From assembly GCA_003170275.1 (NCBI GenBank), contig PNAM01000089.1, positions 1 through 33,679 of the forward strand: 33,679 nucleotides of DNA. Reading direction: 5' to 3'. The stretch is from Myxococcales bacterium. Its GTDB lineage: Bacteria > Myxococcota_A > Polyangia > Palsa-1104. This document shows positions 6,459 through 14,279 of this stretch, piece after piece. The notes beneath the pieces were generated by a model, which saw only the letters and a program-made list of their open reading frames with translations, was not told the DNA's origin and did not search any database. Both the position numbers and the translations under genes were made by a program. How positions within the stretch are numbered: the stretch's first letter is position 1; every line of letters starts with the position of its first letter.

Positions 6459-7733
6459 CTAGAACTCGAACGAAGCCGAGAGCGCGCCGCCTTGCGTGGA
6501 GATCACCGGCGCGATGCGCAGCGACTGGCGCAAGAGTCGTCCCGCGCTCGGCTTCGCCTTCTCGCGCTCGGCGCGCGCCGCCTGTCGATCGCCGATGATG
6601 TACGAGACCACGCTGCCCGCGGCCAGTGCCCCGGCCACTACCCACAGCGCGGTGGTGGTGGCGGCGTAGCTCTCGCCGCGCGAGCAGTCGCTCTTGTACT
6701 TGTCGATCGGTGCGCCGGAGCCCAGCGACGAGGGCGGCGTGCAGCCCGGATTGGCGAAGAACTTGGCCTCGTCGGTCGACGACATGGCCGGCCGGATGCT
6801 CAGCAGATCCGCGTGCGCAGTGTCCTCGAGGCCTGCGTAGGTGCGCCAGGTGTAGATGGCCACGCCGCCCGCGACCACGCCGGCGACCAACGCCGAGAGC
6901 GCGACGATCTTCGCGGCCCGGCCAGGGTGGCTGGCTGCCGTCGGCGGAGCTCCGCTGGTCGCCGCATGCACCGCCGGCTCGGGCGGGTTGGCCGGTGGCG
7001 GATTGTTGATCACCACCGGATGTTGATCTTCGACGGGCGGCAGGGTCACCACCACTTCGTGGCTGCCGCCGGGGCGCAGCTCCACCGAGCGGGTCTGCGT
7101 GAGATGCCCCGACATCGACACGCCGACGGTGTGCGTGCCCGCCGAAAGCTCGCGCAGGGTCACCGGCGTTCGGCCCGCGGGTTGTCCGTCGATCGCCACC
7201 GCCGCGTTGGGCGGCTCCGAGGTCACGGTGAGCGTAGGCTTGGTGTCGATCTCGACCAGCTGCGCGAACCAGCGCGCCGCCGAGCCGGTCACGCTGCCCG
7301 CCGCCAGATCGCGCTTGTTGACCGTCTCGTTGATGAACTTTTCGATGATCGCGGTCTTGACGTCGAGCAGCTTCAGGCCGAGCACCACGCTGGTCGCGGC
7401 GCGCGCGCCGGGCGCCTTGCGGAGCGTGCCGTAGAGCAGCTTGTCCGCGCCGAGCGACTTGCCCGCCTTGGCCAGGCACTCGGGCGTCTCGCCGTCGCAG
7501 TTGAAGACCATCTTGATCTCGATCAGGTCTTTACCCTGCACGGCGCGCACGCCGGCGGTGGCTGCGGCCCGTTGGCGCAGCGCGTCGGTGAGCTGCTGCG
7601 CGAGCGCTTCGGGGACGTCGAGCGGCTCGACCCCCAGGACCGCTACCGAGGGCGTCTGCGCGCGCGCCTGCCCTGCCGCCGCGATCAGGCCGAAGGCTGC
7701 GAAAAGAATGACCGACGCCCGATAGCGAAGCAT
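6459..7733 (-). CDS. Periplasmic PEGA-domain protein with two membrane segments
   Basis: 424 residues from the ATG at 7733. A signal peptide ends near Ala25 (QARAQT). Residues about 28-160 form an alpha/beta domain (SVAVLGVEPLDVPEALAQQL...) like the N-terminal part of many myxobacterial PEGA proteins that start with a TolB/curli-type nucleotide-fold region. A PEGA repeat follows at about 166-232, with TLTVTSEPPNAAVAIDGQPAG and SAGTHTVGV. After a Pro-rich linker come hydrophobic segments at about 275-294 and 362-381, with a two-Cys loop (Cys331, Cys350) between them. The end ALSASFEF closes with Phe, a pattern seen in outer-membrane strands, but one strand alone is weak evidence. The role is unknown; PEGA domains are usually cell-surface modules. 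Confidence 0.85.
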   Translation of the reverse strand: MLRYRASVILFAAFGLIAAAGQARAQTPSVAVLGVEPLDVPEALAQQLTDALRQRAAATAGVRAVQGKDLIEIKMVFNCDGETPECLAKAGKSLGADKLLYGTLRKAPGARAATSVVLGLKLLDVKTAIIEKFINETVNKRDLAAGSVTGSAARWFAQLVEIDTKPTLTVTSEPPNAAVAIDGQPAGRTPVTLRELSAGTHTVGVSMSGHLTQTRSVELRPGGSHEVVVTLPPVEDQHPVVINNPPPANPPEPAVHAATSGAPPTAASHPGRAAKIVALSALVAGVVAGGVAIYTWRTYAGLEDTAHADLLSIRPAMSSTDEAKFFANPGCTPPSSLGSGAPIDKYKSDCSRGESYAATTTALWVVAGALAAGSVVSYIIGDRQAARAEREKAKPSAGRLLRQSLRIAPVISTQGGALSASFEF

Positions 7734-7741
7734 TCGCCTAC

Positions 7742-7747
7742 ATTATA
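7742..7747 (-). promoter_or_regulatory. Perfect -10 (TATAAT) for the PEGA gene, leaderless spacing
   Basis: The minus strand reads TATAAT 8 bases before the ATG at 7733. No convincing -35 is seen at the usual spacing. It overlaps the -10 of the divergent kinase gene. Confidence 0.55.
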
Positions 7748-7749
7748 CA
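7744..7749 (+). promoter_or_regulatory. -10-like TATACA for the sensor kinase gene
   Basis: TATACA ends 10 bases before the ATG at 7760 and shares four base pairs with the TATAAT of the opposite strand. The whole space between the two divergent start codons is 26 bases. Confidence 0.45.
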
Positions 7750-7759
7750 CTGTTCCGGT

Positions 7760-9334
7760 ATGCGGCTGTCGATCTCCGCCAAGATCTTCCTCGGTTTCCT
7801 GGTGGTCTTGGCGACCTTCGGCGGCGTTTCGACCTACGGCGCGTTCACCATGCGCCGGCTCGGAGACGAGCTGCGGCTGGTGTCGCGCGGCTACCTCGAG
7901 CTGCGGCTGGAGGTGTCGGAGCTGCAGACGCGCCATTCGAACCTGCTCAAGGAGATGGGCAAGGACAAGCTGGACGGCGCGCGGCGCGTGCCCCGGTTCG
8001 TCAAGTTCGCCATCGACGACGCGCGCCGCAGCCGCCTGAAGCAGCAGATGCCGCAGGCGCTCTCCGACGTGAAATCGCTCGAGGCGCTGCGCACCTCCGC
8101 CGAGGAGCACGAGTTTCTCGGCCGGCTGCGCAAGGGGCTCGAGCACATCCAGAGCGGCTTTTTGGCCGACGAGGAGCTGTTCGACGCGGTGTACGGGCCG
8201 ATCGGCGATCCGCCGGTCGATGCCACTGACGCCGACGCGCAGAAGACCGCGGCCGAGAAGTTGTTGCACGCCGAGCAGCAGATTCGAAAGGACCTGACCA
8301 ACCTGTCCGCCGAGCTGCGGCTGCGCGCGCAGCAGGCCGGGCTGCGGCTCGAGGAGTCGGAGAATCGCGCGGTGTGGGCGACGCTGCTGCTGGCGGTGAT
8401 CGCGGTGCTGGTCGGTCTGACCGTGATGCTGATGGTCACGCGCACGGTGCGGCCGTTGCGGCGGCTCGCCGAGCGTGCGCGCGAGGTGGCGCGCGGCGAC
8501 TACAAGCAGCGCGTCGATGCGTCGTCGGGCGACGAGATCGGCTCGCTGGCGCGCGAGTTCAACCAGATGGCGGCGGCGCTCGACGAGCGTGAGCAGCAGC
8601 TGATCCGTTCGGAGCGGCTGGCGGCGGCGGGCAAGATCGCTGCGCAGATTACCCACGAGGTGCGCAACCCGCTGTCGTCGATCGGGCTCAACGCCGAGAT
8701 GCTCGAAGAGGAGCTGGGCAACCTCGAAGGGCCGCCGGCGCAGATCGAAGAGGCCAAGGCGCTGACCCGCGCGATCGTCAAGGAGGTCGACCGGCTCACC
8801 GAGATCACCGAGGAGTACCTGCGCTTCGCGCGCCTGCCGCGGCCCAAGCTCGAGCGCGAGGACGTGGCCGCGCTGGTCGCCTCGCTGCTCGCGTTCTTGC
8901 GGCCCGAGCTCGACGGGCGCGGCATTCGCGTCGAGGCGCAGGTGGCGCGGCTGCCGCAGGTGGCGGCCGACGAGCATCAACTGCGGCAGGCGCTGCTCAA
9001 CCTGTTGCGCAACGCGGCCGAGGCGATGAAGGGCGGCGGGCGGCTGGTGGTGCACGGCGAGGCGCAGGGCGGGCAGGTGATCCTGCGCATCACCGACACC
9101 GGGCAGGGGATCGCCACCGAGCACCTGGCGAAGATCTTCGATCCGTTCTTCTCGACCAAGGAGGGCGGCACCGGCCTCGGGCTGGCGCTCACGCAGCAGA
9201 TCATCGTCGAGCACGGCGGCACCATCGACGTGTCGAGCGAGCTCGGGCGCGGCACCACCTTCGTCGTCCGGCTGCCGGCGCTCGGCGCGCCGCCCGAGCG
9301 GGAGGTGCTTGCTCCGCACGGGGTGCGGGGGTAA
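7760..9334 (+). CDS. Membrane sensor histidine kinase (HAMP-HisKA-HATPase)
   Basis: 524 residues. Transmembrane segments at about 8-28 and 206-227 enclose a periplasmic, mostly helical sensor region. Then come a HAMP linker (about 228-280, with RPLRRLAERAREVARGD and GDEIGSLAREFNQM), the dimerisation/phosphoacceptor domain with His299 in QITHEVRNPLSS, and an ATPase domain. The ATPase has an N box at NLLRNAAEAM (Asn418), a G1 box DTGQG (446-450), an F box FDPFFSTKEGG and a G2 box TGLGLAL. All catalytic motifs are present, so it should be active. The receiver gene follows 11 bases later with its own Shine-Dalgarno and is the likely partner. The signal sensed is unknown. Confidence 0.95.
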   Translation: MRLSISAKIFLGFLVVLATFGGVSTYGAFTMRRLGDELRLVSRGYLELRLEVSELQTRHSNLLKEMGKDKLDGARRVPRFVKFAIDDARRSRLKQQMPQALSDVKSLEALRTSAEEHEFLGRLRKGLEHIQSGFLADEELFDAVYGPIGDPPVDATDADAQKTAAEKLLHAEQQIRKDLTNLSAELRLRAQQAGLRLEESENRAVWATLLLAVIAVLVGLTVMLMVTRTVRPLRRLAERAREVARGDYKQRVDASSGDEIGSLAREFNQMAAALDEREQQLIRSERLAAAGKIAAQITHEVRNPLSSIGLNAEMLEEELGNLEGPPAQIEEAKALTRAIVKEVDRLTEITEEYLRFARLPRPKLEREDVAALVASLLAFLRPELDGRGIRVEAQVARLPQVAADEHQLRQALLNLLRNAAEAMKGGGRLVVHGEAQGGQVILRITDTGQGIATEHLAKIFDPFFSTKEGGTGLGLALTQQIIVEHGGTIDVSSELGRGTTFVVRLPALGAPPEREVLAPHGVRG

Positions 9335-9345
9335 AAGAGGGGACC

Positions 9346-9762
9346 ATGCCTGAGGCTACGCGCATCGTTCGAGTCCTGCTCATCGAGGACAATCCGCATG
9401 TCGCCGAGCTCATCTGCGACGGCCTGGACGGCGCGGCGCGCCGCGAGATGGCCGGCCGCATCGCCTTCATCTTCGACGTCGTCGGCGACGGTCAGATGGC
9501 GCTCGATCGGCTGCAGCAGGTCGAGCCCGATCTGATCATCTGCGACGTCTACATGCCGGTCATGGACGGCGCGCAGTTTCTCCGCCACCTGCGCGGCCAG
9601 CCCCAATCGCGCGCCACGCCCGTGATCGCGCTGTCCGCCGGCGGTCCCGCTGCGCGCGACGCCGCCATGTCCGCGGGCGCCAACGTGTTCCTCGACAAGC
9701 CCATCCGCCTCAACGAAGTGCTGCGCTCCGTCGGCGAGCTGCTCGGCACGCCCGTCAGCTGA
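9346..9762 (+). CDS. Single-domain response regulator (receiver only)
   Basis: 138 residues, a lone CheY-like receiver. The acidic pocket is Glu14-Asp15 in LLIEDN, the phospho-acceptor is Asp67 in IICDVYMPVMDG, and the conserved Lys is Lys118 in FLDKPI. An AGAGGGGA-like Shine-Dalgarno precedes the ATG by about 2-8 bases. There is no output domain, so it works by protein contact or within a phosphorelay. Co-transcription with the histidine kinase upstream (11-base gap) makes that kinase the likely phosphodonor. The convergent next gene ends 20 bases downstream. Confidence 0.93.
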   Translation: MPEATRIVRVLLIEDNPHVAELICDGLDGAARREMAGRIAFIFDVVGDGQMALDRLQQVEPDLIICDVYMPVMDGAQFLRHLRGQPQSRATPVIALSAGGPAARDAAMSAGANVFLDKPIRLNEVLRSVGELLGTPVS

Positions 9763-9782
9763 CCTGGGAGGGCGGGATCCGT

Positions 9783-12377
9783 CTAGATCCGGCCGGCCCG
9801 CAGCTCTAGTTGGTGTAGCTCTTCTTTCTGCTTTTCGTCGTGCTCGCACTCCAGGCCCGCGTCGATCTCCTTGAGCGCTTCGGCGCTGCGGCCGAGCTCG
9901 AGCAGCGCGCGCGCGTAGCGCGTGTGCGTGGCGACGTCGAACGGATCGATGTACAGCGAGAGCGGCGCCAGCTCGGCCACCTTCGCCCAATGTTGCCGGG
10001 CGGCGTGCTTCTCGACCAGCAGCTTGGCGACCGACGGGTCCATGCAGTCGAGCATCGCCGCCTGCTCGAGCTCTCTGAGCGCGTCGTCTTCGCGCGTCTT
10101 GAAGTACAGCTTGGCCAACTCGATGTACGGCTCCGCGCGATCCGGATCGAGCTTCTTGGCCAGCGCGAGCTGCTTCTCCGCCTCGGGAACGTCGTTGTCG
10201 GAAGCGGCGAGCCTGCCCAACCCGAAACGTGCGTCGTAGCCATCGGCCTTGCTGGACAGCAGAAACTCGTACGCTTCCTTCGCGGTCTTCTTGTCCTTCT
10301 GGATCATCGCCAACTCCGCGGCGGCGAGCGCCAGCTCGCGATAGTTCGCGTTGTTCTGCTTGGCGAGCCTGGTCCCTTCGCCGATCAGCCGCGCCGCCTC
10401 TTCGCCCTGGTTCAACTTGATCAGCGCGAGCGCGTACAGCCCCTTGGCCCGCCCGTCTTCGGGATGCGCCTTCACCAGATCTTTCAGCGAGTCCACGTCC
10501 GAGTAATCCGCCTGGCGCACGAAGAACGTGCCCTCGTACGGCTTGAGCCGCGTCTCCAGATCCGCGCGAAACGCCGCATCGAACTTCGCGATGTCCAGTC
10601 CCGTCAACGCCGGCAGCACGTCTTTGGTTTCCTTGCCCGCCGCGAACAGCTTGAGCGCTTCGACCACCTTCGGAAAACCCCAGCGACGGATGAAGAACGC
10701 CACCGTCTCCGCCGACTGGTGGTACGCGATCACGATGTGCGCCACGTCGCGCGCGCGCGTGAAGCCGGCGTTCAGCTCGGTGACCGACAGCAGCTTGCCG
10801 TCCTTCATCGCGTGGTACAGCTCGGCGTGCGTGCGGCGCGTCCACTCGGGGCGCGCGTGCTGCGTCTCCCACTCGGACAGCCCCTCGGTGAACCAGCGCG
10901 GCACGCGCGAGCGCGAGAGCTGGATCGAAAAGATGTGCCCGACCTCGTGCCACAGCGTCATGCCCCAGTTGAAGCGGCCGATCGACGGCGACATCGCGGT
11001 CACCACCTTGCCGAAGGTCACGCCGAGCGCGTCGAGCCCCGGCAGCCCGACGGTGCGCACCGCGTAGTGCTCCTGGTTCGCGTACAGCTCGATGGTCAGC
11101 GGCCCTTCCGGTTTGAAGCCGTAGCGCTTGACCAGCTCCTCGTACTCGCGCGTCACCATGGTCCTCACGTAGCGCTCTAGGATCGGCCGCTCCTTGGTCA
11201 CCAGCCGGAAGCGGAACGGCGTGCCGTCGACCAGCGTGTAGCTCTTCGGGATCACCTCTTCGAACAGGTTGAGCAGGTTGTAGGTGCGCACGTTGTACTT
11301 GTCGCCCTGCCACGCGCGCTGCAGCGCCTCGACGCCGCCCTTGTCGTCGCCCAGGCGCAACAGGTTGGAGCCGAGCGCCGCCTGCGCCACCCAGTCCTTC
11401 GGGTCGAGCTTGATCGCCTCCGACTCGAGCTGGTTGGCCTCGAGGTAGCGATGCTCGCGCACCAGGAACTCGGCCACGCCGTGCAGGAACTGCGAATCGG
11501 TCGGATTGATCTTCAAGACCCGATCGCGCTCGGCCGCGTAGCCCTTCTGATCGTCGCGCAAAAAGCGCGCCGCCGCCGCGATCACGTGCGCGCGCTGGTC
11601 CTCGGGGTTGACGGCGAACACCCCCTCGCAGGCCTTCAAAGCCTCGGGATACTTTTCGTCGTCGACGTAGAGCTCGGCCTGGAGCGCGAGCGCGCCGGCG
11701 TGGTGCGGGTTCTTCTTGAGCGCCGCCGCGAGCTCGCGCTCCGCCAACGGCACCTCGTTCTGCTCGAGCTTCACGCGCGCCATCAGCACGTGCGCGTCGG
11801 CGTCGTCGGGCAGCACCTTGAGCGCCTCGTCGAGCGAGACCTCGGCGTGCCCGGCATCGTATTTTTCGAGGAACAGCGCCGCCCATTCGATGTTGGCGCG
11901 CGCGCCGAGCGGCCCCTTGGGGTCCGCGTCCACCGCGTCGCGGAGGGTGTCGTTGGCGTCCTTGATCGAGTTGAGGTAGCGCCCGGCCATCGCGACGTAC
12001 GTGAGGTCGCGCGCGCTCTTCTTGTCGAGGTTGTTGGTCTCGTAGTCGTCGAACAGCCGGTTCCACATGCCGCGCGCGAGCGTGGTCTCGCCGGTCAGCC
12101 GGTAGACCAGGCCGAGCTCGACCCGCGCGTGGTGCGCGTCGGGCTCGTTGGCGACCGCCTCGAGCAGCTTGCGCGCCTCGGCGTAGCGGCCGGTCAGGCG
12201 CAGGGCCTCGCCCCAGCCGGCTAAAGCCTCGAGGCGCCGCTTGCCGGTCACCTTCTTCGCAAACCCCTCGACCTCGGCATAGCGGCCGGCCGCGAGCGCC
12301 GCGCGAATCGGATCGGCCGGCTCGGCCCCGAAGGCCAACCCGGTCATCAGCAACATGGAGGCAACTACGCGATTCAT
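9783..12377 (-). CDS. Large secreted TPR protein with embedded HExxH gluzincin peptidase domain
   Basis: 864 residues from the ATG at 12377; the frame stays open far upstream into other genes, but the signal peptide (MNRVVASMLLMTGLAFGAE) fixes the start. Residues about 20-400 are TPR-like helical repeats (for example AALAAGRYAEVEGFAKK and ALQAELYVDDEKYPEALKA). The central part has a zinc-peptidase signature: HEVGH at 477-481 in TLWHEVGHIFS, with Glu498 in FTEGLSEWE as the likely third ligand, as in the Peptidase_MA group. More TPR-like repeats run to the C-terminus (about 630-864). It is probably periplasmic or exported. Whether it cleaves a substrate or uses a dead fold as a scaffold is not known, although the catalytic Glu478 is present. 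Confidence 0.9.
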   Translation of the reverse strand: MNRVVASMLLMTGLAFGAEPADPIRAALAAGRYAEVEGFAKKVTGKRRLEALAGWGEALRLTGRYAEARKLLEAVANEPDAHHARVELGLVYRLTGETTLARGMWNRLFDDYETNNLDKKSARDLTYVAMAGRYLNSIKDANDTLRDAVDADPKGPLGARANIEWAALFLEKYDAGHAEVSLDEALKVLPDDADAHVLMARVKLEQNEVPLAERELAAALKKNPHHAGALALQAELYVDDEKYPEALKACEGVFAVNPEDQRAHVIAAAARFLRDDQKGYAAERDRVLKINPTDSQFLHGVAEFLVREHRYLEANQLESEAIKLDPKDWVAQAALGSNLLRLGDDKGGVEALQRAWQGDKYNVRTYNLLNLFEEVIPKSYTLVDGTPFRFRLVTKERPILERYVRTMVTREYEELVKRYGFKPEGPLTIELYANQEHYAVRTVGLPGLDALGVTFGKVVTAMSPSIGRFNWGMTLWHEVGHIFSIQLSRSRVPRWFTEGLSEWETQHARPEWTRRTHAELYHAMKDGKLLSVTELNAGFTRARDVAHIVIAYHQSAETVAFFIRRWGFPKVVEALKLFAAGKETKDVLPALTGLDIAKFDAAFRADLETRLKPYEGTFFVRQADYSDVDSLKDLVKAHPEDGRAKGLYALALIKLNQGEEAARLIGEGTRLAKQNNANYRELALAAAELAMIQKDKKTAKEAYEFLLSSKADGYDARFGLGRLAASDNDVPEAEKQLALAKKLDPDRAEPYIELAKLYFKTREDDALRELEQAAMLDCMDPSVAKLLVEKHAARQHWAKVAELAPLSLYIDPFDVATHTRYARALLELGRSAEALKEIDAGLECEHDEKQKEELHQLELRAGRI

Positions 12378-12434
12378 GACGCCTAGAGTTTGCCGCACCT
12401 TTCCAATCGGGTCGACCGTTGTTACCTTGGACAG

Positions 12435-12938
12435 ATGGCCAAAGAGGAACCGAAGAAGGAAGAGTCCCAGGCCCCGGTCTACGACACCTTCGAAGACTAC
12501 CTGCGCCTGGCCATCAAAGAATATTACGACCGCGGCTGGAAGAATCGCCGCGCCAACTTCATCGCGCTGCTGATCGCCTCGGGGCAGACCACGGCCATGG
12601 CCAAGGACGCGGTCTCGGGCGAAAAGGGGCTGAAGAACGTCGCCATGGGCGCGATCGGCGTGGTCGGGTTGCGCCTGGCGCTGCGCTGGGCGCTGGGCGG
12701 ACCGCTCGGGATCCTGCTCACCGCCGCGACCGGCGCGTCGCTGATCGCCTTCTTCATCCGCAATCAAAAAGAGATCTCGCAGAAGATCGGCCGCTTCCGC
12801 GAGCGGGTGGCGCAGGAGAAGGTCAAGTTCGAGGAGATCCAGGCCGGCTATCGCGCCAACCGCCACGACGCGCGCGAGCGGAACCTGATGGTCGACGGGC
12901 AGCTCAAGCGCTTCCTGGCGGATCTCGACGAAGCATAG
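12435..12938 (+). CDS. Small membrane-associated protein of unknown function
   Basis: 167 residues from the ATG at 12435. An in-frame TTG upstream would add 15 residues that look like non-coding translation. There is no Shine-Dalgarno: GGA is only 3 bases from the ATG. The N-terminus is charged (MAKEEPKKEE), then a helical stretch, then a hydrophobic region at about 67-108 (likely two helices), then a basic, coiled-coil-like tail (about 110-165, ISQKIGRFRERVAQEKVKFEE). The gene lies divergently from the large TPR peptidase (57-base gap) and upstream of the halogenase-like gene. I do not recognise the family. Confidence 0.7.
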   Translation: MAKEEPKKEESQAPVYDTFEDYLRLAIKEYYDRGWKNRRANFIALLIASGQTTAMAKDAVSGEKGLKNVAMGAIGVVGLRLALRWALGGPLGILLTAATGASLIAFFIRNQKEISQKIGRFRERVAQEKVKFEEIQAGYRANRHDARERNLMVDGQLKRFLADLDEA

Positions 12939-12951
12939 CCGTGCGACGCGC

Positions 12952-12980
12952 GTGACGCTCCGGCCGCGTTGTGATAGATC
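12952..12980 (+). promoter_or_regulatory. Promoter of the halogenase-like gene, near-leaderless spacing
   Basis: GTGACG (12952-12957), a 17-base spacer and TAGATC (12975-12980), ending 9 bases before the ATG at 12990. No Shine-Dalgarno is present in the short gap. Confidence 0.45.
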
Positions 12981-12989
12981 GCTCGTACG

Positions 12990-14279
12990 ATGAAGCACGA
13001 CTTCGACGTGATTGTCGCAGGCGGCGGCCCGGCCGGTTCGTCCACCGCAAACTATCTGCGCCAGAAGCAGCGCAGCGTGCTGGTGCTCGAGCGCGAGAAG
13101 TTTCCGCGCTTCCACATCGGCGAGTCGATGCTGCCGTTCTCCAACGACGTCTGGAAGGAGCTCGGCGTGTTCGAGAAGATCGACGCCGAGTACATCCACA
13201 AGCCGGGCGCGATGTTCGTGCACGAGGAGTCGGGCGCGGAGTTCACCTACTACTTCGACACCGCGATCCGCGAGGGGCGCCCCTACGCCTACCAGGTCAA
13301 GCGCGCCGGGTTCGACAAGATGCTCCTCGATCACGCGCGCGGTCTCGGCGCCGAGGTGCGTGAAGAGACCCGCGTCGACGACGTGGCCTTCGCCGCCGAC
13401 GGCGTGACCGTCAGCTGCACCGGCGGCGGGCGCAGCTACACCGTGAGCGCGCCCATGTTCGTCGACGCCACCGGCCGCGATGCGCTGATCTGCAACCGCC
13501 GCCAGCTCAAGGTGCCCGACGGGCTGGTCACCACCAACGTGGCCGTCCACTGCATGTTCCAGAACGTAGACCGCTCGGGCGGCGCCGACGAGGGCAACAT
13601 CATCATCGGCCTGTTCAACGGCGGCTGGTGGTGGCTGATCCCGTTCAAGGACGGCGACACCTCGGTCGGCATGGTGCTCGAGAAGAGCTTCTCAAAGCTC
13701 AACCGCGGATCGTCGCCGGACGAGATGATGAAGGCCGGCCTCGAGGCCTGCCCGCACCTGCAAAAGCGGCTGGTCGCGGCCAAGCGCATCCTGCCGGTCG
13801 GCGCGCAGGGCAACTGGTCGTACCGCTCCAAGACGTTCTACGACGACCGCCTATTAATGGTGGGGGACTCGGCCGCGTTCGTCGATCCGCTGTTCTCGAC
13901 CGGCGTGCTGTTGGCCATCAACGGCGCCAAGTTCGCCGTCGAGCACATCGACCGCGCGCTCACCGATGGTGACTTTTCGGCCGAACGGTTCAAGAGCTAC
14001 CAAGACCAGTGCGTCGCGGGCATGGAGATCTTCAAGAGCCTGGTGCACGAGTTCTACTCGGAGAACCTGCGCAAGGTGCTGCTCGCCTCGGCGCGCAACC
14101 CGACGGTGTGTGCGGCGATCACCTCGATGCTGGCCGGCGACGTGTACAAGCCGTCGATGTGGCACTCGGTGGTGAAGAAGGGCTTCTCGCACCTGCCCGA
14201 GGCCTCGGCCGGCGCCGACGGCCTGCGCTCGAGCCGCGAGATCATGCAGCTGCCCAAGCCGCAACGGCAGCTCTCGTAG
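12990..14279 (+). CDS. Flavin-dependent halogenase-like FAD enzyme
   Basis: 429 residues. An N-terminal Rossmann FAD motif (VIVAGGGPAGSS, 8-18) is followed by the halogenase-family element FHIGESMLP (41-49) and Lys71 in KPGAMF, near where family enzymes place their catalytic lysine. GGWWWLIPF at 211-219 fits the WxWxIP signature of flavin-dependent halogenases (Trp213, Trp215, Ile217, Pro218). The second FAD motif is VGDSAAFVDPLFSTGV (291-306). Family members use reduced FAD, O2 and halide, but close relatives are reductases or monooxygenases, so halogenation is not certain. The lysine assignment is by eye and the substrate is unknown. The next gene begins on the last base of this stop codon. 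Confidence 0.82.
   Translation: MKHDFDVIVAGGGPAGSSTANYLRQKQRSVLVLEREKFPRFHIGESMLPFSNDVWKELGVFEKIDAEYIHKPGAMFVHEESGAEFTYYFDTAIREGRPYAYQVKRAGFDKMLLDHARGLGAEVREETRVDDVAFAADGVTVSCTGGGRSYTVSAPMFVDATGRDALICNRRQLKVPDGLVTTNVAVHCMFQNVDRSGGADEGNIIIGLFNGGWWWLIPFKDGDTSVGMVLEKSFSKLNRGSSPDEMMKAGLEACPHLQKRLVAAKRILPVGAQGNWSYRSKTFYDDRLLMVGDSAAFVDPLFSTGVLLAINGAKFAVEHIDRALTDGDFSAERFKSYQDQCVAGMEIFKSLVHEFYSENLRKVLLASARNPTVCAAITSMLAGDVYKPSMWHSVVKKGFSHLPEASAGADGLRSSREIMQLPKPQRQLS

Noticed and set aside
9763..9782. Intrinsic terminator between the receiver and TPR peptidase genes
   Set aside because: Twenty bases hold no stable hairpin followed by a T tract.
8977..12066. A 1029-residue minus-strand frame over the TPR peptidase, the receiver and kinase genes
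   Set aside because: Arg/Gly/Ala-rich, no domain motifs, out of frame with the TPR gene and antisense to the two-component pair.
9783..13550. A 1255-residue reading of the TPR peptidase gene
   Set aside because: The first 391 residues are antisense to the small membrane protein and halogenase-like genes; the signal peptide at 12377 marks the real start.
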